The position numbers were made by a program, and so were the translations under genes. Positions 21,601-31,810 of a stretch of DNA of 64,000 bases are shown in pieces; within the stretch, counting starts at the first letter, position 1, and each line of letters begins with the position of its first letter. This stretch comes from Perkinsus olseni (lineage: Eukaryota > Perkinsozoa > Perkinsida > Perkinsidae): NCBI GenBank assembly GCA_013115135.1, contig JABANP010000145.1, forward strand, positions 1-64,000, written 5' to 3'. The notes beneath the pieces were generated by a model, which was not told the origin of the DNA, searched no databases, and was given only the letters and a program-made list of their open reading frames with translations.

Positions 21601-23969
21601 TGAATCGACCTTATCTCGGCAGGAACTGGCCGTCAGTAGGGAATGATATTTTCCGGATACTCACCACTGCACAGTCTACGTAGCGCAATCGGGGTGTGCT
21701 CATGCTAGCTTCGCATTATCAATCCATTCTCTCAAATACTCCACTTTCTATCTGCTCTCTCTCGTTCACTATGAGCTCAGTCTACTGATGCTCCACAACT
21801 ACATCTACTACAACGAGAGGGTGAATGAGCCCACCTTTTTGTCGGACGCTTTCTTGCCATCCTTGCTCTGCTTCCCTCCATCGCCCTCACCTTCAACCGT
21901 CTGTGACAGGCAGATGTTATCATGATGACACGAGCCAGACTGACCTCTTCTGGTTGGTCGAATCGCGTGTAGAAGGCTTCGAGGTCTGCAGGGAAGGCTC
22001 CTGTTTGTTTCCGAACTTCAAGAATCCATTCGCGTCGCTCGTCGAGCATCTCTTTATGTAGATCGGGGCCCTGCCGAAAACGGAAAATTCACCAATCACC
22101 CCTGATAATTATTGATATCAAAGAAGCGCATCTTCGAATGATATCCCCTCACCTTGATTTTCCGCGACAACGCAAGCTCGTCGTCCAAAGCCTTATCGTA
22201 ATCACTGCTCGCCTCGATCTGGGACTGTCGCCGCTGTACTCTGATCTCCTCGGCAAGCGCAATCTAAGGGAGGGGTTCATCATCCGAGGAGGGGGCGGCA
22301 ACGGTTACCTGGTCCACAGGGGGCTTCTCGACTGGCGGGAGCATACCGAGGAAGATGTACTCTTCTTGCTTCATGCGTTGGACGCACTGAAATCACAGAT
22401 GGATGGTCAGGGTCGAGGGGCTTCGATCAGCGTCACCCTGATCGCAGATTTCCTCTTCCATGATGCTGCTATCTTCGATACCGCCGCCCGCTGGGCTGCC
22501 AACAACTCTTCAGACTGAGAAAACGGCGGTAGCAGGATGATTATGGCGAGGAGTGGTACGTCATCCTCAAGGTCTGCGAAGTCTACTCCCTCGGCGAGTC
22601 GTTTCTCTCTCCTGCAGAAGGGGGAAGAATGATTGAAACTTTCAATTTGAAAGCATTAAATAATAGTATTAAAGGATAGGAAGAATAACGAGGCCGTAAA
22701 AATGATAATAGTGGTTATGATAGTAATAATTACTCAGCAATTCTTCATAAGTGGCTATCAGGTAATAACTGAGTTGAAGTGTTCTTTCATACGAAAACGA
22801 AAACAGAGATGCCGCTGAATCAAATTTTACTGAAATAAAGGCCATGGAAGAACATAGCTAAGTGAAGGACGAGAGGGTATACCAAAAATCCACCGACAAT
22901 TTCCCATAATTCTGAGCTGTCCTCGCAATGCTGCACCTCAGAAATCTGCTACCCCTGGGTATTTCACACAGGCTTCTAATCTCGCACATTCACGACTCTC
23001 GACCAACACACTAGCCCACCTCTCAGCTTCCCTCCGCCAGTTTGCAATCATCATCGCCTTTTGTATGCCCGCTCGTCCACGTTCGTTCCGCTGTATCAAC
23101 CTTATCGCCTGGTCCAATGTGAATGGTATCTAAAGTCACCGTCATCACCACCATCCTCGATCAGCAGCAGACCGACATGGAAGGGGTCTGTATGGTCGTC
23201 GAGGTCGTCTAGCGTTCGGCTGAGGTTGAAGGTCTTTTGCCAGTGCTGTATGCGCTTGTTGCGGATCTCCAGCCAGTCCGCTAGGTGGGTGTCAGCGGTG
23301 AAGCATCGCGGAAATCGCCAGTCGAGAACGGCGGGGCTCAACTTGAGGTCTGCCAGGATCTGGCGGGAGATGGGGACCGGGATAGGTTTTCTGAGGAATC
23401 TTACTTCGTCAAGTGCGATGAAGCGATTCTTATGGCGGGGGTTGAAGAAAATCAATTGCTCTTTGAGCTCAAGTACTCTCAGAATTATCGATTCCATGAC
23501 CTGAGGAGTTGCGAATGGAGTGGTATGACAACAGCATGCAGAGGGAAAAATGAAACCAGAGAGTATCTTGTCCCCCGTGATGCACGGATTCTATCTCACC
23601 CGGCGAATGAATTTCCGTTTTTGTGGATGTATCATTTGGTCGTAGATCTCCTCGAGGTTGGTGCAAATATGAAGGTACTTGATGTACACCAGGGCGAAGG
23701 GCTGGAACCCTATATCGAGAGCCTGCAGGAAATATCTTATGTCGAAGCGTGGCACAAATGGAGAACAAGATTCCTCATTCCACCCTGGTGATCGCTGACT
23801 GTGATTAGAGTGGCAGCCTGCCCTTAATGGAATTAATTCTTCGCCGTGCGAAAGATACCCTCACCTGTCCATTTTCACGAGTGTTCGCTGGCAGATGCTC
23901 CACATGGATCTGCTCGAGGAGCTCAGTCATGCATCCAGCCCAGCGATGTTGCCAGGACTTGTTAGACAT
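18668..23969 (-). CDS. DRC11: dynein regulatory complex subunit 11 (IQCA1-type IQ and AAA ATPase)
   Basis: Start ATG at 23969 (MSNKSWQHRW), stop TAA at 18668-18670, many introns. The N-terminus contains TNLEEIYDQMIHPQKRKFIR and ILADLKLSPAVLDWRFPRCF, both strongly like IQCA1. Then come an IQ motif (KIAASWKRKSAIR) followed by MKQEEYIFLGMLPP, EMLDERREWILEVRKQTGAF, a Lys-rich stretch (YEKAKKKKEKKGKKG) and an AAA domain. That domain has Walker A GPKGCGKS (20220-20197), Walker B-like AVIYCDEID (20005-19972) and the late block KVWISTPDFGTRIILWR. The C-terminus is LEPLSRCHYSWKEEYKKF plus a Lys tail (EKGDKKKK). DRC11 lies at the N-DRC base near the radial spokes of motile flagella. An intron near 21834-21700 holds one copy of a Tyr-rich duplicated segment; another (about 20290-20235) holds an ATAATTT-type repeat. 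Confidence 0.9.
21700..21840. repeat. duplicated Tyr-rich segment, copy 1 (in DRC11 intron)
   Basis: Plus-strand reading includes HYELSLLMLHNYIYYNERV. It aligns with 24228-24425 over most of its length, with an extra piece in that copy. Confidence 0.6.
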
Positions 23970-24227
23970 AGCTAGGGGTGTCAGAAAAAAGCCTGTCTAC
24001 GAACAGGCGTGGATGTGATTTTGAAGCCCGACGCCATAGTAAGACCTGAAGCTGATGTGCTAGCAACTTGAGGACGAGCTCACGTGCTGCGTTGTTGACT
24101 AGGCCCGAATGCTACTGGCACAACGAGGCGAAGCAGCAGACCGAACCATCTTAGTCCCTCCTGGCACGATCCGCTCTTCGGTCATACCAGGGCACCTGTA
24201 CCGAACTTTGTGGCCACTGGATTCATC

Positions 24228-24425
24228 ATACTAGCCTCCCGTTATCAACTTCCATTATCTCAACTACTCTACTTTCTATTGGCTCTATCAAATAGAGAAA
24301 ATACAAAGTAGAGTAGTTGGGTATACTATGAGATAAGGGTCTATCATATTCACTATGAGTTCAAACTACTTATGTTCTATAACTACACCTACTATGACGA
24401 GATAGTGTACACCTTTTCTCCACTC
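24228..24425. repeat. duplicated Tyr-rich segment, copy 2
   Basis: Reads HYEFKLLMFYNYTYYDEIV on the plus strand, matching copy 1 at protein level. About 60 extra bases form a hairpin inside it. Confidence 0.6.
24262..24318. repeat. perfect 14-bp inverted repeat
   Basis: AACTACTCTACTTT (24262-24275) and its exact reverse complement AAAGTAGAGTAGTT (24305-24318), separated by 29 bases. Confidence 0.8.
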
Positions 24426-24875
24426 CTGCTAGCACAGTCATCTCTGAATAGAATCCTGGGAGTGCCACGGTCCTATACTGTACGCTGTCTTCGCATCACT
24501 CAAAGCATATGAAAGTGATAAAGAAATCCGGCAATTCCTTGAATCAGCCCATGCCTCGTTTCGTGGGTCCCTAAGTAGAGATACTCAATCGGCTTCGAGA
24601 GAGGGTTCCTGCCGCTCTGCGACTTTATGACGAGGCTTTCATCGCGCGTGTAAAGTTGTTCGTTCACTATCACTGTAAATGGAAGGACCACGGCCCACCG
24701 CCAAGCGTTGAGGATGCACAACAACAGAGTAAGATTACATAAACAACAGTCATAAATTAAAATGGCTCTTCACACCCATCGAAAGTGAATGGGGGCATAC
24801 AAGAGAGAAAACAGAAAAACAGTGAAAAAAAATCGCAGCATGAACATCATCGTAAATTCATAGATAAAAGGCAGG

Positions 24876-27407
24876 TCAGATTGAAGGAAGTTGAAGTAAT
24901 CCAGGGTCGACATGGAAAACTATATGCTCTTTGTCTTCACCTCTGACAACAAGCTGGTCATCCGCCACTTGATACATCCGAAGGGAAGGAAGGGCTCCTC
25001 TCAGCAGACGATAGCTTCCCGTAGTCGGATAATCTTTCGCTTTTATCAGAGGCGCAAAACCTGCCGTGCTGGGTCCTTCATCACTGGTAAAAAAAGCGTA
25101 TTGCTTCCTATTTTCCCGTGTTTCGATTCGGAGAACAGCAGAGGTACCAATGTAATATCCGTCTTTGAGACCTGTACTGTAAGTCCATGGCTGCAAATAC
25201 TCCGACGGGCCAACCGAAAAGGTTAGATGAATCGGCAATTTCAACTCCTCGTACACACTCTCGTTTCGCCATATTGCATCCAAAAATAATACCAAATCTC
25301 CACCAACTCCTGAAGCCAAGCTCCTGGTACACAGAAGGATCTCGTTAACTTTGTCGTCTCGCGGTAGGGCACTCTGTTCCGAGATGAGATCTCGCACAGG
25401 CTTAGTACAGTAACGTGTAAACCAATAGCACTTGGCGATTGAATGGTGATGCAGGAGATCATCAGTCACCTGCTCTGACGGCACCTCATAGAAAGGGCAT
25501 TTCTCATAATGCATCTTGTCGGGTTCGAACAGGAAAATGTCCGCGAACGACATCGTCAGGGTGTAGCTTATTTCCAACTTGGCGAACATCAAGTTTCCGA
25601 GGCCAGAAGGGAAAGTTGTCGGTGTATACACGCCCGCAGGGATCGGAGGCTCTTCACAACCAGCACCAGCAACAACGGCTGCAATATTTTGCGCTACCGG
25701 CGTGACTTCAACCTTCATTCCGGGATATACAGTAGGCTCTTCTTTGATGACGGTTGCCATATTTTGTGCTACCGGCGCAACTTCAACCTGTCCAGCGGAG
25801 TCGCCGGAGACGGGAGATTTTTCGCCATCAACGGTCTCCATTTTTTGTGCTGCCGGCGCGACTGTAATCTGTTCATTCACTCCGGGAGACACAATAGGTT
25901 CTCCATCAACGTCCATAGCGTTCCTTTCCTTTGCATCGGTCCTCATTACCGGAAGGGGGGCAGTGTTCACCGGGGACTTTGCGGAGGTCGTTGAATGCTC
26001 GTGATAATGTTGATCACTCTTCAACCTCAAATGCACAGGCCAGCGTAGATTGGTCAAACGTTTACTCTTCCGCGTGGCGTGCAAGAAGAGCGTTAGTTTT
26101 GGATCATCTTTGGTGGAATTCCTAGTCGTACACAGCGCCATCTGGCCCGGGTTGAAATCTTTCGTTTCGCCCAACCCTCTCTTAATGATCGATGTCACCT
26201 CCTGGACGATGTGGTAGGAAAACCAATAGCACTTTGATATGTCATAGGATGAGATCATCCCAGCCAGGTAGCGGCGGCTGTACTGTGTTACACGAAAAAG
26301 ACAACCGACCTTGAGCTTAGCAACAGAGAGGCCCACCAGGTGGCCATATTCAGTGGAACGCATTTCGAGACGCACCGGTTCGAGAGGGCGCAGGTCTGTG
26401 GCCAGAGGGAGGGACTCGTACACTCCAACTGGGATGTCGTTGAAGATATTCTCAGGCGCGACTTCAACTTGTCTATCCGTTCCAAGAGATCCTCTAGGCA
26501 CTTCCTCAATAGCGGCTCCTTTATTTTGTGCTACCGGCACGACTTCAACCTGTCCAGCGGAGTCGCAAGGGAGGGAACTTTCTCCATCATCAACAGTCTC
26601 CATTTTTTCAACGTCCGCCGCTCCTCTGACCGGTCCAGTAAAATCGCAGGAGACGGGAGATTCTTCAGCATCAACGGTCGCCTTTTTCTCTGCTACCGGC
26701 TCGACCTCAACCTGTCTTTTCACCCTAGGCTCTTCGATAGGCTCTCCATCAACCTTTTCTATTTTCCTTTTTCGTCTTCTAACAGGTGGATTTGCATCAG
26801 CCATTGTCACCGGAAGGGGAGCAGTTTTTGTCGGGGATTTTGCTGAGGTCATTGAATGCTCATGATCCTGTTGATCACTCTTCAATCTCAAATGCACAGG
26901 CCAGTTTAGTTCGACCAAACCATGATGCTTCCGTGTGGCGTGCAAGAAGAGCGTTAGGTGTGGATCATCTTTGGTCGAATTCCTAGTCGTACACAGCACC
27001 ACCTGGTCCGGATCGAAATCTCTCGTTCCGCCCAGCCGTCTCTTGATGATGGATGCCGCCTGTTTCACGACGTAGTGGGAAAACCAATAGCAATTCGATA
27101 TGTCGTGGGATGAGTAAAGCTCACTGAGGGAGCCGGGGTCGTACTGCCTTACACGAGTGGGACAACCGACGTTAGTTTCCGCGACAGAGAGGCCCACCAG
27201 GTGGCCATATTCAGTGGAACGCATTTCGAGACGTACCGGTTCGAGAGGGCGCAGCTCTGTGGGCAGAGGGAGGGACTCGTACACTCCAACTGGGATGTCG
27301 TTGAAGATATCCTCAAAGGGTTTACCAGCTGCAGTGGCGTCAAGGGATTTACCGAAGACGGGGCTGACCAGTGGAAAAATCCTGATGATGATGTTGTAGA
27401 GGAGCAT
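24876..27407 (-). CDS. large putative secreted protein with three internal repeats
   Basis: Single open frame, intronless as seen. The frame opens at 27557 but that codon is GTG; the first ATG is 27407 and begins a signal-like segment (MLLYNIIIRIFPLVSPVFG), so I chose it, giving about 843 residues. Numbering from 27557, repeat 1 (residues 84-230) and repeat 2 (370-515) are very alike: IPVGVYESLPL, RPLEPVRLEMRSTEYGHLVG, ISxCYWFS, LCTTRNSTKDDPxLTLFLHA, WPVHLRLKSDQ. Repeat 3 (639-760) is diverged (IPAGVYTPTTF, IAKCYWFTRYC, LFLDAIW). The linkers are acidic, Pro/Val-rich and themselves repetitive (VEVAPVAQN). Each repeat keeps a Cys in the CYWF block. I do not recognise the domain; it looks like a lineage-specific secreted family. 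Function unknown. Confidence 0.7.
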   Translation of the reverse strand: MLLYNIIIRIFPLVSPVFGKSLDATAAGKPFEDIFNDIPVGVYESLPLPTELRPLEPVRLEMRSTEYGHLVGLSVAETNVGCPTRVRQYDPGSLSELYSSHDISNCYWFSHYVVKQAASIIKRRLGGTRDFDPDQVVLCTTRNSTKDDPHLTLFLHATRKHHGLVELNWPVHLRLKSDQQDHEHSMTSAKSPTKTAPLPVTMADANPPVRRRKRKIEKVDGEPIEEPRVKRQVEVEPVAEKKATVDAEESPVSCDFTGPVRGAADVEKMETVDDGESSLPCDSAGQVEVVPVAQNKGAAIEEVPRGSLGTDRQVEVAPENIFNDIPVGVYESLPLATDLRPLEPVRLEMRSTEYGHLVGLSVAKLKVGCLFRVTQYSRRYLAGMISSYDISKCYWFSYHIVQEVTSIIKRGLGETKDFNPGQMALCTTRNSTKDDPKLTLFLHATRKSKRLTNLRWPVHLRLKSDQHYHEHSTTSAKSPVNTAPLPVMRTDAKERNAMDVDGEPIVSPGVNEQITVAPAAQKMETVDGEKSPVSGDSAGQVEVAPVAQNMATVIKEEPTVYPGMKVEVTPVAQNIAAVVAGAGCEEPPIPAGVYTPTTFPSGLGNLMFAKLEISYTLTMSFADIFLFEPDKMHYEKCPFYEVPSEQVTDDLLHHHSIAKCYWFTRYCTKPVRDLISEQSALPRDDKVNEILLCTRSLASGVGGDLVLFLDAIWRNESVYEELKLPIHLTFSVGPSEYLQPWTYSTGLKDGYYIGTSAVLRIETRENRKQYAFFTSDEGPSTAGFAPLIKAKDYPTTGSYRLLRGALPSLRMYQVADDQLVVRGEDKEHIVFHVDPGLLQLPSI

Positions 27408-28226
27408 GATTGAACAAAGGCAAGTGTTGGTTGACAAACTAATGATATCAAGTGAGGCGCTTCGCTCCGCTATGCTCGAGACACTTCCACCATCAGAAAC
27501 ATGCAGAAACTCAGCACACCTTTCCCTGTGTACTGCGTCGCATTTCAGCCGATACACTCGAAAGGCTCAACAACGAGGATTCTGGAGGGGTAATGCCCCT
27601 CAGCGGAGTCTTGCAGCATGATCGACGAAGGAAGGTCAGAAGGTGCTCCCAATACGATTGGAGGACCTCGTCAAGCAAGTCGAACACTCGAATAAATCAA
27701 GCAAAGCAGCAGGTGGGACGAGCATATTCGGCGGACGTGGGAAACAGACCAACTCGATCGATTTTGAGGCGAGCGAGATTCTATTTGCGCATTTAGCCAT
27801 CGCGCTCGCCACGGAGTCCATGGCCCTATAACAGGGTTCGAATGGCGGCCCTGCTGAATTCTACTGTGGGGAGTGATCAATGGTGAGCAGAAGTCGGTGT
27901 CGAACCTTGGCACATCGTCCCAAGTTCATCCACGTCAAGCAAATTGTGTACCGGCGCCGCCCTATTCAGAGCACAGCCACAGTCTTGAATGCTAATTCGG
28001 CGAGTGATGCGGTCGTTAACTGATTCACCCTTGGGAGCTTTCCTTATACATTGTGCTGTACATGGTACATTCGTCACGTCTCTCAGCACCAAGGGCGCCG
28101 GCCGCTGTCACGCCAATAATACACAATAAGGTCCCCAACATCAGTGTATCAACGAAACAACCATCTAAGCCGAGAACTCATCTACATTCGGCGGGAAAGA
28201 CCGCGAAAAATAAAGTAAAAAAACTA
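27408..28226. other. intergenic region with overlapping open frames
   Basis: A plus frame at 27643-27831 (GTG start, LEDLVKQVEHSNKSSKAAGG) and a minus frame overlap and neither is convincing. T-loop-like GGTTCGA strings occur at about 27835 (plus) and 27894 (minus). The GCTTCGCTCCGC motif is at 27461-27472. Confidence 0.3.
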
Positions 28227-29249
28227 CTACTCTTGTTCAAGAAGAATAAGTCTCTTCATCTCGTCTATCAACTCGTACGTCCTCTCTATCGGTATACCGT
28301 CCAGAGTCGGACCGGCCTCTCCAGTGACCCCATCTCGGATGCCTCTTTCCTGCAGAATGTGGCTCAACTTCTGGTACTCCTCGCGTGACCAAGACAACCC
28401 CAAGGCCATAGCCAGGGCAAGGGAGCCCCAATCGCTGGTCCCAGCGACAAAGCAGATGTCGGAGGGCGTAGCTGTTTTGATAGAATCGCCGAAGGGAACG
28501 TATCTGATCAGGAGCTGTTACTCATCACGCGCCGATCGTCTTGTGCATGCGTGCAAAGCTAACACTCCAACCCCCCTGATACAACTGGGTACGAAGACTC
28601 TACACTCCTCCCCGCCTTGCGCTGACTATAAACGGAGAAGCAACAGAATGGCTGTCTCGGAATGAACTGAGAGCACTCACCTTGCTACGAGGTCTTCAAG
28701 GGGACCCATCCCCATCTCGTTGCCGCCATCACCGATGGCTACAGTCTTAACGCCATCACCCTCCGACAGGGTGTGCAGAGGAGCTATTTTGGCAGGGTCC
28801 ATTTGCAAGTTGCGCATGGTGCGGTACGGCGGAGCGGCCCGCTCGATGCACACGACCAAATCCAGTTTACCGACTCTCTTCTTGATGTCATCAGGCGTTG
28901 AAATCGGGTTGAAGCCGAGGACGTCAACTGCATCGCCAGCTAGTAGTGTCAGAATATCGGCAACATCTTCTTCCGCGCCGAGGAAGACTTTCCACCCTAC
29001 CATTTCCAAGGCCTTCGCCACACACACCGACCCGATGAGACCATCTGATTCGAATTGAGGAGGGGGCTTATGAATGCAACAAGGCATCCCGGTGATGACT
29101 ATGGCCCTGCCTCCAGCTGGCGGACGGTGAAGTGCCTCGACAGCCTCCCCGAGGACACCCGGACGAATGAGTGGGTCGATGCCTCTGTTGCCAACATCAA
29201 CTTGACAGGCTTCCTCGAGACCTCTCAGTAGCTCCCTACTGGGGGACAT
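28227..29249 (-). CDS. DUF4392 / D-glutamate cyclase-like protein
   Basis: Two exons: 29249-28681 and 28503-28227, joined in frame by a 177-nt intron with GTGAGT donor and CAG acceptor. ATG at 29249 (MSPSRELLRGLEEACQ). Family blocks: AIVITGMPCCIHKPPPQ, ESDGLIGSVCVAKAL, ERAAPPYRTMRN, VAIGDGGNEMGMG and CFVAGTSDWGSLALA. These match the C-terminal half of vertebrate DGLUCY, which converts D-glutamate to 5-oxo-D-proline in mitochondria. Here the domain stands alone, about 280 residues. An upstream minus frame (29491-29258) looks like a basic leader (MTVVRRVSRGAATRAS) but I could not splice it in frame. The intron carries a CATGCGTGCAA-family repeat. Confidence 0.8.
28528..28560. repeat. CATGCGTGCAA-family repeat in DUF4392 intron
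   Basis: GCGCCGATCG, then CTTGTGCATGCGTGCAAAGCT. A near-identical copy lies at 42294-42325, with shorter CGCATGCGTGCA copies at 29521-29552 (twice) and 42127-42142. Confidence 0.75.
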
Positions 29250-29872
29250 CTACTAGTTCAGAAAAAATACTGGAACATACTCGCGCTCGAAAAGCCATCA
29301 TCATCACCGCAAGCAGAACGAGGAGCTCTACTGGACAACAAAGGTCCTCTCTCGAGATCAAGAACGGTGGCGGCCATGAACACTGCGGCCTGGCTAATCA
29401 TTACCAGCGACCGTCTGCGATTCCTACCAGCTTCTACCGAGGTCGAAGCTCGAGTAGCAGCACCACGTGAGACTCTGCGGACAACAGTCATCAGACTCTT
29501 GGTGGCATGGATATTTTCTCTTTGCGCATGCGTGCATTGCGCATGCGTGCAACATCAACGTCCGAGCCAACTGAGTTGCGTTCCTTTTCTATCTGGCTCA
29601 CGTTCTGATCGACTCGAGTGGATCGAGTCCGCTGTGGCAACAGGGCGGGCAGCATAGTTGTGTAGAGTAATAGTGTGGATCAAGCTTGAACGGACGGAGC
29701 ACGGATGATGATGCTGCTGCTCCGCAACATCGAGGATTGACCGCAACCTGCTAGACAATGCGGCCCTGGACAGCTACCTCGCACTCCGACCGCGTGCCCG
29801 AAAATTGAAGACTCACCCGACAGAATCCCTCGCCATATGAAAAATGCAGATATTTCGGGATGGTCGACGGCC
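29250..29872. other. intergenic, no firm gene
   Basis: Minus frame 29491-29258 (MTVVRRVSRGAATRAS..., MISQAAVFMAATVLDLE) may be a short protein or a leader exon of the DUF4392 gene. A double CGCATGCGTGCA repeat occupies 29521-29552. Confidence 0.3.
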
Positions 29873-30869
29873 CTAACTGTCGCCAGCTCCGAGACCATAA
29901 TAGAAGCGCTGCAGGAATAGGTAGTAGCCGACGTAGTTGAGACGATTCAGAACAGGAATCCTCTCCCACGTCCTACTCAAGCCCTCCAAAGGGCGTCGTA
30001 GTAGTACATCAAACATGGGGGACCGAAGTAACTGAACAGAAAGTAGCGTTGAGGAAATGCAAGAAAGCAAGAGGCCCCCCACTTACGATTCCCATAACCA
30101 TCACACGGACCCTTCTTCGGTATTCTCTTTCACGCGGATCGCCTGGCTTGACCATATCCCTCCGGAGCCTTTCTCGCAGTACGAGAACCCCTAGCAGGTC
30201 CATGCTGCTGGCGATAAACCAAGGCTCCCACTGATGCAGAGGGGACCTGCCGCTCCCCTTCCTCCCCCTCCGACTGTAGCACCAAGCGCACGCTCCCAAG
30301 TACACTAAGGGCCTCAACATCATCAGGCAATCTTCGGGATAGGGCAAGGCGAGATTCAATCCTGTACTTCTCGGAGCTGCAACCACAGCGTGCGGCATGG
30401 TTCGCATAGGGGGCAGCCTGAGCCCTGTCCGCGCGCCAACGAATTCACCAGCATCCTCTGCATGCTCTTCTCCCTCTGCTACGTCAACGAGAAGGGTCCT
30501 GTTTTGCTGCAGCGCCAGCAGCAGCAGCCGGATGGCTAACTTGATGGTCTCGACGACCACTGCTGCCCTCAATCCGCCACAGTCCATCTCAAGCGACAGC
30601 TGGCTTGCCTTCAGGAGCTTGAACGCTGTCTGGAGGCGACGCTTCAGATCAGGCGGAGATGGGTGATCGAAATGGGAGCGTAGGAGGCCCGCGATATCAG
30701 CTAGTGTGTACCTAGTCAGCAGAGAGGACGGGTAGCAGCCTGGGGTTCGACGGACTCGTAGACCAGAAGTTGCGAAAAGTGTGGTATGGCGCAAAACGTG
30801 AGAGATGAGCCGTACCCGTACTTCACTCATACAATGCAATGACGCATACGAACAGCTAGAGGATTGCAC
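29873..30869 (-). CDS. PEX16: peroxisomal membrane biogenesis protein PEX16
   Basis: Two exons, 30869-30087 and 30031-29873, separated by a 55-nt intron (GTAAGT to TTCAG) that keeps frame. The first exon has LKASQLSLEMDCGGL, then VVVETIKLAIRLLLLALQQN (the conserved PEX16 amphipathic/hydrophobic block), WEPWFIASSMDLLGVL and RLRRDMVKPGDPREREYRRR. The second starts LLRSPMFDVLLRRPLEGLSR, matching the family's C-terminal 'YYLLRSPFYD' region, and ends YYGLGAGDS. Family role: integral peroxisomal membrane protein that helps insert PEX3 and build peroxisomes. The start may be 30869 or the next Met (MSEVRVRLISHVL). Confidence 0.82.
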
Positions 30870-31010
30870 TTGACAGAAGACCGGCTAGGCAGGTTCAGTG
30901 AACCCATTCCTCCACTTCGACACCGAGACCGCTTGCTACGATGTCCGACTCGTTCTCACTTGGATCATGGCTCAATCTCTCCGAACTAACCATAGCACAA
31001 CTTCCGATGA

Positions 31011-31420
31011 TCACCCGTCGATCTTATCAAGAAGCTCCTTTGCTCCACCACCGTTAGGACCGCCACAATACTGATTTCCTCACAGCCCATAAAACAATCA
31101 GTTCCGTTTGACGACATCCGACCTCAAAGATACGGCCACCCGGTCGACCTCAGGATACTCCCAATCACCCTCCAAGGACAAGTGCAGAAGCAGCACTGTC
31201 CCCTCCGAGCCCATGAATGAAGCAACAAGACGGCTGCTGCTCCTACCATCTTTCTCTACTACATCAGCTGAATCCTCGATTCAAATACGAGGGTCTCCTG
31301 CTCCGTCGCCCCTTCTGGAGCCACCGGCATCAGATAGCTGCCAGCCTTCAGTAATGACTCCACACCTGCCAGTATGCCGGACACCTTCGACCTGAACTCA
31401 CCACCCGCGGCGACGGCCAT
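31011..31420 (-). CDS. small four-exon protein of unknown function
   Basis: Exons 31420-31402, 31365-31263, 31233-31134 and 31070-31011, all phase-consistent, with introns of 36, 29 and 63 nt. The third donor is GTATCTTTGAGG. The product is about 93 residues: MAVAAGGVESLLKAG, PEGATEQETLVFESRIQ, MGSEGTVLLLHLSLEG, then GGPNGGGAKELLDKIDG. No signal peptide or membrane segment. I do not recognise the family. Head-to-tail with PEX16. Confidence 0.6.
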
Positions 31421-31810
31421 TGATAGGGGAAAAACTGATCCTAAATGATGACATGACTCTGTTCCACTGTAGCACACAACGCTTTGGGTGGGGACTGGGA
31501 AAGGGACCAAACTGCGAAGAAAACGGGAGAAGACACGACGACAAAATAGTTGATGACGAAGAGAATGCAAACGACGACACTTCAACAATCAAGAACAAAT
31601 GGCCTCACCACCGGTAATAAACTTACTGTAATGCATACATAATGGTATCGATCGGCCGGGATTACGATCCCCAAAACCCTCTCCTGAACCCAAGTCGACC
31701 GCACCGGACCGATTCCAATACTCTTGATAAACCTTGCGTTAGTAGTGCTGCTACAACCCAGCCAAAGTGAACGGACGAATCGGTATCTTATAACCGTTTC
31801 ACCACAGTCA

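Larger units (their letters stand above)
23970..24875. other. intergenic region upstream of DRC11
   Basis: No gene recognised. It holds the second duplicated segment (24228-24425) and a perfect inverted repeat. A short GGTGTCAGAAA motif (23978-23988) near the DRC11 start also occurs before the bromodomain ATG (16708) and at 41847. Confidence 0.4.

Noticed and set aside
22138..22518. Plus-strand ORF of 126 codons
   Set aside because: It is the antisense shadow of DRC11 exons encoding the IQ motif and EEYIFLGMLPP.
16704..23988. Shared GGTGTCAGAAA before the starts of the bromodomain gene and DRC11 as a promoter motif
   Set aside because: It is in opposite orientation relative to the two genes and also occurs at 41847 away from a start, so a common promoter role is not supported.
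25509..26846. Long plus-strand ORFs (161, 141, 184 and 168 codons)
   Set aside because: They mirror the internal repeats of the minus-strand 24876-27407 gene and share its repeat structure only by complementarity.
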